Assembly: GCA_017627765.1 (NCBI GenBank)
Contig: JAGAGD010000011.1
Span: 1 to 62,345 of the forward strand
Length of the DNA: 62,345 nucleotides
Reading direction: 5' to 3'
DNA from: Prevotella sp.
GTDB taxonomy: Bacteria; Bacteroidota; Bacteroidia; Bacteroidales; Bacteroidaceae
Shown: positions 35,005 through 43,538 of the stretch, in pieces
How the letters are laid out: each line of letters starts with the position of its first letter
How positions within the stretch are numbered: the stretch's first letter is position 1
Translations under genes and position numbers: made by a program
Notes under the pieces: generated by a model
Database searches by the model: none
What the model saw: only the letters and a program-made list of their open reading frames with translations
What the model was told of the DNA's origin: nothing

Positions 35005-35730
35005 CTATTTGTTTATAGTATCGTTTTGGGGATTTGTAACGGGAAGAGACATAATTTTATTCTGCCCTGTTTCTGTTACTTCTTTTTTGTTATTTTCGCT
35101 TATTACATTGATAATCCTTTCGACCTGTTCCTCATCTATCTTTGTTGAGGTACATTTATTAAGGATTATTGGTAAAACTATCGCAACTATTACAGCAAAG
35201 ACACTCAAATAATATTGTTTCCAATACTTCTTTTCATCTTCAGATTTAAAACCATTTGCAACAAGTCTGCATAATTCGTCTGATGGATATATTTTGGTGT
35301 TCTCAAATTTATCTAGTAGTTCACATAAACATGGATCTTCTATCTTGCGTGCCTCTGGAAGAAGTGCAGATATATTTACGGAATATTTTTTCTTAATGTC
35401 TGTTGATAAATATATGAGATGCTCATCCTGTAACCTATCAATCAGATTGATTCTTCCCAATACGTTTGCATATAAATATTCATAGATATTGTTCATTCTG
35501 CCTTCATCATCTTTGATATTCTGAAGAATTACGTCGTTATGAATGTTTATACACCATATGCCTTCGTGCTTAAAAACAACAGGATGGTATCGTAAATCGG
35601 CAAAAGAATGGAGAAAATACGTCCCCATCTCCTGCTCCTTGTCAGATATGCCTGTCAATATATTGTCTATGCTATAGAGTGCAACTATATGACTTATGAA
35701 TTTCTTGTCTGTAGGTGATTTAATTTTCAT
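35005..35730 (-). CDS. Unknown protein with one membrane segment
   Basis: A 241-residue protein I do not recognise. Residues about 170-195 form a single hydrophobic segment (YYLSVFAVIVAIVLPIILNKC) preceded by positive residues (KSEDEKKYWKQ). The N-terminal 165 residues are soluble and helical (FISHIVALYSIDNILTGI, VFKHEGIWCINIHNDVIL), the C-terminal 45 are charged. The gene sits 4 nt upstream of mod and is probably cotranscribed with the restriction operon. It could be a defence accessory with a membrane anchor; that is inference from position. Confidence 0.6.
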   Translation of the reverse strand: MKIKSPTDKKFISHIVALYSIDNILTGISDKEQEMGTYFLHSFADLRYHPVVFKHEGIWCINIHNDVILQNIKDDEGRMNNIYEYLYANVLGRINLIDRLQDEHLIYLSTDIKKKYSVNISALLPEARKIEDPCLCELLDKFENTKIYPSDELCRLVANGFKSEDEKKYWKQYYLSVFAVIVAIVLPIILNKCTSTKIDEEQVERIINVISENNKKEVTETGQNKIMSLPVTNPQNDTINK

Positions 35731-35807
35731 TCCAGTTCATACTCTAAGTTTATTATTTGCTGATGCAGTTCATACTTCTTACGAATTTGCTTTGTCTGTT
35801 TGTCCAT
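35727..35807 (-). CDS. 26-codon small ORF upstream of the membrane protein
   Basis: ATG at 35807 starts MDKQTKQIRKKYELHQQI and ends at a TGA that overlaps the next start as ATGA. It is a short basic, then acidic helix. Overlap suggests translational coupling, but there is no homologue I recognise. It may be an upstream leader peptide or chance. Confidence 0.3.
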   Translation of the reverse strand: MDKQTKQIRKKYELHQQIINLEYELE

Positions 35808-35841
35808 TTATTAATTATTTTGGACGTTTTTAATCATTTGC

Positions 35842-36390
35842 TCACTCTCCTTTCCTATATCCTTCATAATAGTATGACTGCTCAACTCCCTTGAAGAGGA
35901 CTTCGCGGTCATCAACCTTATCTGTCAGGTGGGCACCTAAGAGTGTACGAAATTCCAAGTCGTTAATGGGGCTTCGCTCCATGGCAGAGAGGTAATCATC
36001 CTTGTCAATATACTGCCAGTCAACAACCTTACCTAAATTCTTATTCAATATCTGGTCAAGCCAGATACGTGTTGCACGACCATTGCCCTCCATAAAGGGA
36101 TGAGCCACATTCATCTCCACGTATTTGGCTATAATCTCCTCAAATGTACTCTCAGGCATTTTTTCCACAGCCTCAAGAGCAGGAACGAGATACATACTAT
36201 TTGCAAAGCGGAAACCGCCTTTGGCAATATTCTTCTCACGTATCTTTCCTGCAAAGTCATAAAGCCCATCAAACAGATAATGATGTATCTCTTGTAAGCC
36301 CTTGGTGGTTCCCACCTCTATTTTGCTGATATCGCCAGACTCATATAGTCGTTTTGCGTTTTCCATACTTTGTTCGTCTATCTTCTTCAT
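35842..36390 (-). CDS. fic: Fic family protein, class III (self-inhibited AMP transferase)
   Basis: With the start at 36390 the protein has 182 residues and begins [18 protein letters not shown], exactly where class III Fic proteins start. The Fic motif [12 protein letters not shown] is at 97-108, complete with catalytic His 97. A C-terminal inhibitory motif SYYYEG (172-177) fits the (S/T)xxxE(G/N) rule for class III, such as NmFic. Close relatives AMPylate DNA gyrase and topoisomerase IV. The frame stays open upstream for 59 more codons, but these match another family and belong to the remnant at 36391-36745. It lies at the border of the defence island. Confidence 0.9.
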   Translation of the reverse strand: MKKIDEQSMENAKRLYESGDISKIEVGTTKGLQEIHHYLFDGLYDFAGKIREKNIAKGGFRFANSMYLVPALEAVEKMPESTFEEIIAKYVEMNVAHPFMEGNGRATRIWLDQILNKNLGKVVDWQYIDKDDYLSAMERSPINDLEFRTLLGAHLTDKVDDREVLFKGVEQSYYYEGYRKGE

Positions 36391-36745
36391 GTTAATCTTC
36401 TTTTTTATAGTCCATACGACTGTTTTGTCGCTTTTAAAGTGTTTTCCACCAACAGTATAAGCATAGCAGGCGATAGGCATAAACAGTAGGCAGCCATAGG
36501 GCATCTCTTTCTTACCTGTTTCCGAGATTGAAGTAACAATGGCATGAGTCAGTCCGTTGGTCTTCATAAAAGTTTCTAATGACTTTAATTCTGCCTATGG
36601 ATTCGCAAATTGTTTATTTGACCATTTCACTTCAACAGCCCACACGGGTTTCAGCCTTGCCTCACTGATACCAACAATATCAACTTCTCCTTTCTTTTTG
36701 TTCCCCTTGTTCCAGTTGGCTTATGCGATGTTGGCATTTTATGAC
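36391..36745 (-). pseudogene. C-terminal remnant of an AAA-type ATP-binding protein
   Basis: Read leftward, this stretch gives NWNKGNKKKGEVDIVGIS, WAVEVKWSNKQFANP, a TAG stop, then [18 protein letters not shown] and [19 protein letters not shown]. The EVDIVG...EVKW pattern and the helix and strand that follow fit the PD-(D/E)XK-like C-terminus of ATPases of the DUF4143/DUF234 type. It is broken by a stop in frame (CAG to TAG is the likely change), and the ATPase domain itself is missing. Its last 59 codons are fused in frame to the Fic gene. Confidence 0.6.
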
Positions 36746-37457
36746 TTGTCGCTCTATCAGTTCGTTAAAATGCATATATATAAGACCACAAAAATAATCA
36801 TTTTGCTTTTAATATCAAAATTTTTATCAAAGCAAAACGGTTTTAATATGCTTAATATTTACTTTTATTACCAAACTGTGGTTTTGGAATATGTCATAAA
36901 TTTAATTTTCACAAAGCCTTACAAATATATGTTTATTTTTTTAGAATTTAATTACAAGATATTGATAATCAACGTATTTAAAGTAAAATATAGATTAAGC
37001 TAGTTTAAACCTGCTTAATCTATATTCTTGACTTTTGTAGTCTCTGCTATAACTTGTATTTCTTGTGTGTCTGCTTTTCTGTGCGGCACTGTTTTTCCAA
37101 TGATTCTATCTATTGAAGCAACTTTTCTATATTATATAAAACTCTGAAAATAATTCTATTTGATAGGAAAATTCAAGGACATTTCATGCTATGAGAGCCA
37201 AAGTACAATATCTTTCAATCTGAAAGCAGTTTTCCGTTTCTTGTCTTTGCTGAGAGAAAAACTTGCAATTTTCAGAGGGGAGTTGGGTAAAAAATTGATT
37301 AACTAAACCTGCCCATAATTTAAAAATTTACGACCGAGAAAAACGAAGCTGCAAAATATGCGAGTATTTGGCGGTTTCTCGCCCTTTTTGGTAAAATATT
37401 AGTAATCAAGACATTATACTTTTCGCCTCACAATACATAAGTGTTAAAAAAGTCAAA
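36746..37457. other. Long AT-rich gap; hairpin at 36988-37025
   Basis: No gene found in about 700 bp. There is a perfect 13-bp stem (ATATAGATTAAGC with GCTTAATCTATAT) with a 12-nt loop at 36988-37025, without a T run. From about 37320 to 37440 small inverted pieces (GGCGGTTTCTCGCC) lead into the repeat element that starts at 37458; part of it may belong to that element. Confidence 0.6.
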
Positions 37458-37728
37458 GGGCACCTTTCGCAGTGCGAAAGGGCACGTTTGGCACTGCAAT
37501 ATGCCACATATCGCACTGCGATATGCCACGTTTCGCATCGCCAAAGGACACCTTTCACTTTTTCGTTCCTTATGTTCGTTCACATAGTTTAAGCCGATTG
37601 ATTAACAATTAAACGCTTTTTAGCATTTAGCCTCGTGCCAAGCGGAAAATCCTTCTCTAGAATGAAAATTCCGTTTGTCAAGATTTTTTACTTTTTTCGT
37701 CAAAAAATCGGGATGATTTTGAAAATTA
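37458..37728. repeat. Dispersed repeat element with 22-nt-period hairpin array (copy A)
   Basis: From 37458 four units of 22 nt follow one another: a 7-nt linker (GGGCACC, GGGCACG, TGCCACA, TGCCACG, then GGACACC) plus a 15-nt near-palindrome (TTTCGCAGTGCGAAA, TATCGCACTGCGATA, TTTCGCATCGCCAAA and one worn unit). A unique-looking 170-nt part follows (ACGCTTTTTAGCATTTAGCC, CCGTTTGTCAAGATTTTT). From 37511 on the element matches, in reverse complement, the right edge of the window (62128-62345) with only scattered differences. No ORF is present. Confidence 0.85.
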
Positions 37729-37789
37729 CAATTTGTAACTTGACAAGTTAATACATTAATCATTATTCTTTCATCCTTAATCATCCAAG

Positions 37790-37935
37790 ATTAATTTCAC
37801 ACAGATGCCACAGATCTCTCTGATTTTTCCAACGTTAACAACGGGAACGGGAACAACCTTAACGTTAACTTTAACGATAACGGGAACGTTAACCTTAACC
37901 TTAACCTTAACGGGAACTTTAACTTTAACTGGTTA
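37790..37935. repeat. CACAGATGCC token and hexamer tract
   Basis: A CACACAGATGCCACAGATC token (about 37798-37816) followed by AACGGG, AACGTT, AACCTT and AACTTT hexamers to 37932, then GAGTTA and GAACTATGAACT tokens up to the end of lptD. Confidence 0.8.
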
Positions 37936-37992
37936 TGAGTTAATTCGTATACTTATAAACTAAAAACTATGAATTATGAACTATGAACTATC

Positions 37993-40872
37993 TTAGTACC
38001 ACTGTATGGCATTAGAATAGCTGCTGCGCTTGTCATATTTCAGAGCATCGGTAAGGGTAGCAGCGTTAGCACGGAAAGTAAAATTGTAGCTGGTATAAGG
38101 TGCTAACACAACTTGGCACGACATGCTGAAGCAGTGTAGGTCGCGCGAGAGCGAAGCCGTTGTCATAGAAATCTTATGATTGTCGAAGTCGTAGCCAGAA
38201 GAGAAGCTGATGTTCCATCCGTCGCTTATTCTCACGTTTCCGCTCACATTAAGCGTCTGAGAGAACTTATAGGGGTAGCGCATTCGGTTAGTATTAAACT
38301 TTCCGCTTGTGTTCTCGCGCATGGTTATTCCATAACCGAAAGTCAGCGACCATGGCATTGCGAAAGTCATATATCCGTCAGAGTCGGTCTTAGCCTTCGC
38401 AGTCTTCTTCTTTGCCGCATGCTTGGCTCGCTCCATGTCGTCGTCGATGTTAGATTCCCTGTTGGTGTCTACGCCCTCGTAGTCATCTTCGTTGTTGGCA
38501 TAATCATCATCGTCGTCGTCGGAGCCGCCAGAAAACAGTTTGCGTAGTTTCTCAGGTGTCAGCGTGTAAGAGATGTTCTGCGACATACCCTGGAAACGTC
38601 CGAATCTGCCATAGCCCCATTCAGTATGAGTGCCGATGTAAGGCTTTCCGTTGCTGTCAAGTTCGTAGGCGTAGGTAGCGAAAACTGCGCTCAGATTGAA
38701 GGTATAGTTTTTCCACCACTTCAGTCGAATATCCATTCCCAAGTCGCTCCAAGGACGCTCCTTAGCAGAGAGGTTATAACTCATGCGCAGTCCGAAGTTG
38801 TCAATGAGGCTGATTTTCTTATATCCAGTAGAGTCTTCTTCAGAGCGCAGCTTCATTTCGAGATTGTTCTGCAGGTTGAGCGAGAGGCTTCCCGTCTTTC
38901 CTATTCCAGGCACGCTGTAGAGCATATCACGATAAGGCGAATACTGCACGAGCGACACGTTTCCGTTCTCGTCGGTTCGCTGATACGTCTCGTAGTAGCC
39001 ATAGCGTGAAGAGCTGAAGTCGGGCGCATAGTTGAAGCTGAATGTAGGTGTCAGCACATGGCGTACAGCCTGAATCTTGTCGCCGAATATCTTTTTGTTA
39101 GGAACATAGAATCCATAGAGTTTTGTAGAAGCAGAAATATTCACGTTCCAGTTGTATACATTGTGGAAACCATAGGTCGTGTCCATCTTCTCCGTCTGTG
39201 CTTCAGCATCCCAGCTCCTCATAATCTTGCTCGTGTACATTCTGTCGGTGAAGTCGAATGTAGGGGTGATGTTAATGCAGTTGAACAGAGTGAACTGTCC
39301 GCTGATTGGAATATGATGACGGAATCCGTTCTTCCAGTCTTTTGCAAGGTTGGAGTGTAGCAGCTTGTCTTCCTTCGTGCTTATCTGGTTGCTCAACTGT
39401 CCGTCGTAGCTAATGGAGATTTTCTCATACCACTTGCTGCCAATGCTGTTTTTGCCGCGGAAGGGATAGAAGCGCGAGATAGAGATGTTGAGGTCGGGAA
39501 GTGTCATCGTTATAGACGAGTCGCGCATGTTTTGCGACAAGTTGGCAGTGCTGCTCAGCGACATGCCGATGCTTGAGAATGTAGTGCTCCAACTGACAGA
39601 AGAAGTACGCGTAGACTGAGTCATTGACTGCGGATTATACATACTTGTCAGGTTGTTTCGCTCGTAGCTCGAAGAAGCAAAGTTGACACTTGCCGACAGC
39701 TGGCTGAACGGGTTGGACTTAGCATCCTGTCGGTGGCTCCACTGAATCTTGAAACTCTTCTGATGCATATAGTCAGGCAGTCCCTTGTCGCCTGTCTTAG
39801 TGTCCTGATAGCTCAGATATACATTTCCAGAGAACTTATATCGCTTCACATAGTTGCTGGCAGCAGACAGTCCCCACGAGCCTTTAGTGTAAATCTCGCC
39901 AAGCAGTTTCAAGTCCCACATGTCGCTCAGTGCAAAATAGTAGCCTCCGTCGCGCAGATAGAATCCTCGTGTGTTTTCATCACCATAGGAAGGCATGATG
40001 AAGCCAGAACTATATTTCTTAGTGAATGGGAAAAATCCGTAGGGGATAGCCAAAGGCAGAGGCACATCGGCAACGACAAGATAGGCAGGTCCGAAAATGA
40101 CTCGCTTGCCAGGCTGCACCTTTGCACGCGACAAAGCTATGTAGAAGTCGGGATGTGGGTCGTCGCAGGTGGTATATCTTCCGTGTTCAAGATAGAGCGT
40201 GCCGTCAGCTGCACGCTTTGAGCGCTCGCTGAAGAGGAATCCGTCTTCCTGCTCAGTATTTACATTCCTGATGATACCCTTCTTCGACTTGAAGTTGAAG
40301 GCAATAGTGTCGCTTTCATATTCCTCGTTGCCCATGCGGAACAAAGGTTTGCCCTTCACACCCTCTTCAGCAGTAGAGTCGGGTGTTCCCGTAGCCCTTA
40401 CGAGATTGTTGTCAAGACGGATGCTGATGCGGTCGCTCTTCAGTTTCATGTTCTGATAGTCCACGCTTGACGAGCCATACAGGTAGGCTACCTTATTCTC
40501 AGCATCGTAGACAAGAGAGTCTGACGAAGAATAAGTTACAGGAGACTCTATTCCGTTAGACTTGGCACGGTTGATTGAGTCGCGACGCAGAGAGTCGTCA
40601 ACCAACTTGTTGTGAATATATATTGCCTTTTCGAGTGAATCCATGAGCAGAGTATCTTCAGCCAGAGAGTCTTCGGGTTGTTCGTAGGCTTGAAAACCGC
40701 CTATCTTTAGAGTGTCGTTAGAGGAAAGTTTGTTGCTGGGAAGAAAACCGTTTGCAGACGGCAAACGGCAGTTTCCATTAGAGTGAGACTTGGCTGGTTC
40801 TGACATATTAGTGCTTGCCATCACAAAGATGATGACAAACAACGATAGAAATATGACAAATCTCCTGCGCAT
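37993..40872 (-). CDS. lptD: Putative LPS-assembly protein LptD
   Basis: An outer-membrane protein of about 959 residues. With the ATG at 40872 it starts MRRRFVIFLSLFVIIFVMAS, a good signal peptide; four extra codons would need a TTG. Residues roughly 120-330 form the periplasmic OstA/LptA-like beta-jellyroll region (SVDYQNMKLKSDRISIRLD, NEEYESDTIAFNFKSKKGII, YFFPFTKKYSSGFIMPSYG region). The remainder is a large beta-barrel with many alternating aromatic strands. An acidic loop of Asp residues (about 790-810, DDDDDYANNEDD) is probably external. The protein inserts LPS into the outer leaflet together with LptE. Size is typical of Bacteroidales LptD. Confidence 0.88.
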   Translation of the reverse strand: MRRRFVIFLSLFVIIFVMASTNMSEPAKSHSNGNCRLPSANGFLPSNKLSSNDTLKIGGFQAYEQPEDSLAEDTLLMDSLEKAIYIHNKLVDDSLRRDSINRAKSNGIESPVTYSSSDSLVYDAENKVAYLYGSSSVDYQNMKLKSDRISIRLDNNLVRATGTPDSTAEEGVKGKPLFRMGNEEYESDTIAFNFKSKKGIIRNVNTEQEDGFLFSERSKRAADGTLYLEHGRYTTCDDPHPDFYIALSRAKVQPGKRVIFGPAYLVVADVPLPLAIPYGFFPFTKKYSSGFIMPSYGDENTRGFYLRDGGYYFALSDMWDLKLLGEIYTKGSWGLSAASNYVKRYKFSGNVYLSYQDTKTGDKGLPDYMHQKSFKIQWSHRQDAKSNPFSQLSASVNFASSSYERNNLTSMYNPQSMTQSTRTSSVSWSTTFSSIGMSLSSTANLSQNMRDSSITMTLPDLNISISRFYPFRGKNSIGSKWYEKISISYDGQLSNQISTKEDKLLHSNLAKDWKNGFRHHIPISGQFTLFNCINITPTFDFTDRMYTSKIMRSWDAEAQTEKMDTTYGFHNVYNWNVNISASTKLYGFYVPNKKIFGDKIQAVRHVLTPTFSFNYAPDFSSSRYGYYETYQRTDENGNVSLVQYSPYRDMLYSVPGIGKTGSLSLNLQNNLEMKLRSEEDSTGYKKISLIDNFGLRMSYNLSAKERPWSDLGMDIRLKWWKNYTFNLSAVFATYAYELDSNGKPYIGTHTEWGYGRFGRFQGMSQNISYTLTPEKLRKLFSGGSDDDDDDYANNEDDYEGVDTNRESNIDDDMERAKHAAKKKTAKAKTDSDGYMTFAMPWSLTFGYGITMRENTSGKFNTNRMRYPYKFSQTLNVSGNVRISDGWNISFSSGYDFDNHKISMTTASLSRDLHCFSMSCQVVLAPYTSYNFTFRANAATLTDALKYDKRSSYSNAIQWY

Positions 40873-40881
40873 ATTAGGCGA

Positions 40882-40910
40882 CAAAATTACATATTCTTTT
40901 TATAAAACAA
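40882..40910 (-). promoter_or_regulatory. Candidate promoter very close to the lptD start
   Basis: On the minus strand TAATTTTG (40882-40889) lies 18 nt after a TTG (40908-40910). Transcription would start near 40875, leaving almost no leader before the ATG at 40872. Either the mRNA is nearly leaderless, or the box is accidental and lptD is read from the HD-domain gene upstream. Confidence 0.35.
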
Positions 40911-40956
40911 CGCTGATTATCTTATTTTAACGACAATTTGAGCGTTTTTTATGCCT

Positions 40957-41493
40957 TTACTCAAACAATTCAGCCCAATGACGGAAGCGTTCTACTCCAG
41001 CCATGCCGAATTTCATAAGGCTTCGTTCTGCTTCCTCAAGTGTTTTTTCGTGTTCCAACCGTGTCTTAGAATAGAATTTGTCAGCATAGCAAATCACTTG
41101 TTCTTCAAGCGTTTCGGGCTGGAAATCCCTGTGAGGAAGCGGCAGGTTCTGGTCTATGATCTCGTCGAGCGGAAGTCCTGCGCCAGTATGTCGCTCACAT
41201 ACTCGTGCGTGTCGTTCAAGACCTTCGCGGCGAAGCATCTCTGCGCCAGCCAGTCCGTGACGGATATAGGGTTCTGTTCCGAAGCAGTGGATTGCAGGTG
41301 CGTTGCAGCAGACGATGCCTATATCGTGAAGCATAGCAGCCTCAGAAATGAAGTCCTTGTCGAGATTAAGTTCTGGATGGTGTTCTGCGATGATGAGGGC
41401 ACGTTTTGTTACAGCCCTGCTATGAATAAGGAGAATGTCGCGCAGTGCAACATTCTCCTTATAGTATTTATCAATAATCTTTAGAATATCCAT
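40957..41493 (-). CDS. HDIG domain metal-dependent hydrolase
   Basis: A 178-residue HD-family protein. The metal site is visible: LLIHSRAVTKRALIIAEHH (first His), AAMLHDIGIV (the HD pair), CFGTEPYIRHGLAGAEML (third His), and CERHTGAGLP (fourth His), as in HDIG/YqeK-like phosphohydrolases. The ATG at 41493 (MDILKIIDKYYKEN) has GAAAG upstream. The longer open frame to 41988 overlaps the carboxyltransferase gene and is not real. Follows that gene with a 10-nt gap. Substrate unknown. Confidence 0.88.
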   Translation of the reverse strand: MDILKIIDKYYKENVALRDILLIHSRAVTKRALIIAEHHPELNLDKDFISEAAMLHDIGIVCCNAPAIHCFGTEPYIRHGLAGAEMLRREGLERHARVCERHTGAGLPLDEIIDQNLPLPHRDFQPETLEEQVICYADKFYSKTRLEHEKTLEEAERSLMKFGMAGVERFRHWAELFE

Positions 41494-41503
41494 TCTTTCA
41501 AGA

Positions 41504-43282
41504 TTATTCAGCATTGTTACGCTCGATGTAAGCAATAACGTCGCCTTTCTGAATCTTTGTTCCTTGCTTAGCGTTGATTTCAACGAGTTTGCCTCCGAGA
41601 GCAGCAGGCACAGGCATGATTTCGCCCCATGGAGTCTGGATGTAGCAGAAAGCATCGCCTTCGTTGTATTCTTTTCCGATGAAAGGTTCAACAGTAGGAG
41701 CCTGCTCACCGTCGCCATTGAATTCCCAGTAGATTTGTCCCTTAACAGGAGCAACGATAGCGTCAGCCTTAGCGTGCTTGAACTCAGCGAGTTTCTCTGG
41801 AGAGAGAGCAGTTCCGAGTTTAGCATCCTTAGCCTTCTGCAGGTCGGCGAGGAAGTTTTTCTTAGCCTGACCGCTCTTGTAGTTGCGATACTGTTCTGGG
41901 TGCATAGCAAGTTCGTAGAGTTCTTCATCGTCCTTACCGTAATCCCATCCGTTCTCGTCCATTTCCTTGCGGAAGTCGTCGAGTGCATTAGGAATAAGTG
42001 TGCGAGGATCTGCGTCTGTGAATTCGCGACCTTGTTTTGCAGCTAGTTCTTTCAGTTCTGGAGCAATTTCGCCAGGAACGCGACCGCTCTTTCCGAGAAT
42101 CATACCCCACATAGAGTCGTCCATCATTACGAAACGTCCCTTGCCCTGAGCCATAGTGAGGAGGTTCATGAGGGCGATGTTCTTAACATACTGAGAGAAT
42201 GGAGTTACGAGTGGTGGATAACCAACGCGTGGCCATACATACTCAACCTCGTTGAACAACTTAACGAGCATGTCGTCGGTTGACAATTCAGGTTCGCCTT
42301 TAGCCTTAAGAGTATTGTTGATGACGTGGTGGATACCAGCAAGGTCTGCCATCATAGAACCCATCATACCGCCAGGGAGACCGCATCCGAGAAGGAGAGA
42401 AGACATGTGCTTGTTTCCTGGGTTGATGAAGTAGCCCAGCCATTCGTCGATAAATTCCTGAGTGAGTGAACGAGCCTTCATGTAAGCATTCATATTGATG
42501 TCCTTAACTTCGAAGCCTTCGTTCTTCAGCATGCTCTGAACAGAGATGATGTCTGGGTGAACCTTACCCCATGACAGTGGCTCGATGGCTGTATCGATAA
42601 CGTCGGCACCATTGTTGCAGACTTCGAGGATGCTTGCCATTGACAGACCTGGGCCAGAGTGTCCGTGATACTGGATGATGATGTCAGGGTGATTGGTCTT
42701 GATAGCCTTTGTGAGGGCACCCAACATTGCTGGCTGACCGATACCTGCCATGTCCTTCAAGCAGATTTCTTCAGCACCAGCAGCGATTACTTCGTCAGCA
42801 ATCTTGCTGTAGTATTCAACAGTGTGTACAGGTGAAGTAGTGATACAGAGAGTTGCCTGTGGAGTCATTCCTGCAGCCTTAGCCCACTTGATGCTTGGGA
42901 TGATGTTACGAGTGTCGTTAAGTCCGCAGAAGATACGAGGGATGTCAACACCCTGAGCGTGCTTAACCTTATATTGAAGTTCGCGAACATCGTCTGGCAC
43001 TGGATACATACGGAGGGCGTTAAGACCACGGTCGAGCATGTGGGTCTTGATGCCTGCTTCGTTGAATGGTTTACAGAAAGCACGAACTGCATCGTTAGGG
43101 TTTTCGCCTGCAAGGAGGTTAACTTGCTCGAATGCACCACCATTGGTTTCTACACGGTCGAAACATCCCATCTCGATAATGACTGGAGCGATGCGCTCTA
43201 ACTGGTCCTTTCGTGGCTGGAACTTACCAGAAGACTGCCACATGTCTCGATAGACGAGACTGAACTGAATCCTTTTTTTCAT
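41504..43282 (-). CDS. oadA: Pyruvate carboxylase/oxaloacetate decarboxylase carboxyltransferase subunit, no biotin site
   Basis: A 592-residue protein of the carboxyltransferase type (PYC-OADA). The N-terminal TIM barrel starts FSLVYRDMWQSSGKFQPRKDQL and carries the metal site in GGAFEQVN, and YHGHSGPGLSMASIL plus the catalytic Lys in EICLKDMAGIGQP. The C-terminus still folds like a biotinyl domain (EYNEGDAFCYIQTP, GGKLVEINAKQGTKIQKGDVIAYIE), but the AMKM motif that carries biotin is replaced by QTPWGEIMP (about 549-557), so it cannot be biotinylated in the usual way. A separate biotin-carrier protein would be needed. A promoter candidate lies upstream at 43337. Confidence 0.88.
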   Translation of the reverse strand: MKKRIQFSLVYRDMWQSSGKFQPRKDQLERIAPVIIEMGCFDRVETNGGAFEQVNLLAGENPNDAVRAFCKPFNEAGIKTHMLDRGLNALRMYPVPDDVRELQYKVKHAQGVDIPRIFCGLNDTRNIIPSIKWAKAAGMTPQATLCITTSPVHTVEYYSKIADEVIAAGAEEICLKDMAGIGQPAMLGALTKAIKTNHPDIIIQYHGHSGPGLSMASILEVCNNGADVIDTAIEPLSWGKVHPDIISVQSMLKNEGFEVKDINMNAYMKARSLTQEFIDEWLGYFINPGNKHMSSLLLGCGLPGGMMGSMMADLAGIHHVINNTLKAKGEPELSTDDMLVKLFNEVEYVWPRVGYPPLVTPFSQYVKNIALMNLLTMAQGKGRFVMMDDSMWGMILGKSGRVPGEIAPELKELAAKQGREFTDADPRTLIPNALDDFRKEMDENGWDYGKDDEELYELAMHPEQYRNYKSGQAKKNFLADLQKAKDAKLGTALSPEKLAEFKHAKADAIVAPVKGQIYWEFNGDGEQAPTVEPFIGKEYNEGDAFCYIQTPWGEIMPVPAALGGKLVEINAKQGTKIQKGDVIAYIERNNAE

Positions 43283-43336
43283 TTAGATATTATATTTAAG
43301 TTACAATTTTATTAACAGTTTATAGCGTTGTAGGCG

Positions 43337-43344
43337 CAAAATTA
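43337..43344 (-). promoter_or_regulatory. Candidate -7 element for oadA
   Basis: TAATTTTG on the minus strand; start of transcription expected near 43331, giving a leader of about 50 nt. No clear -33 box. Confidence 0.4.
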
Positions 43345-43418
43345 GGTAAAAAAAATCAAACAAGAATGCAATTTTCGTATTTTTTTTGATTAAAAACCAT
43401 ATTTCATTGATTTTTAAT

Positions 43419-43426
43419 TACCTTTG
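43419..43426 (+). promoter_or_regulatory. -7 promoter element for the lipoprotein gene
   Basis: TACCTTTG followed by CATC on the plus strand, a perfect -7 box; transcription expected near 43432, a leader of about 107 nt. No TTTG at the right distance upstream. Confidence 0.5.
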
Positions 43427-43538
43427 CATCTGAAATGCAGTGTATATGCTATGTTGAAGGGCAATTATGATGCCTGATTGGCATGGATTAACTACATTTA
43501 TTTTGGAGTAAAACAACCGAAAACAAATAGATTATAAT

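Noticed and set aside
39733-40221. Plus-strand frame of 162 codons
   Set aside because: Antisense to lptD; no family features.
41494-41988. Upstream extension of the HD-domain gene to 343 codons
   Set aside because: The extra part is the shadow of the carboxyltransferase gene in another frame; the HD family starts near MDILKI.
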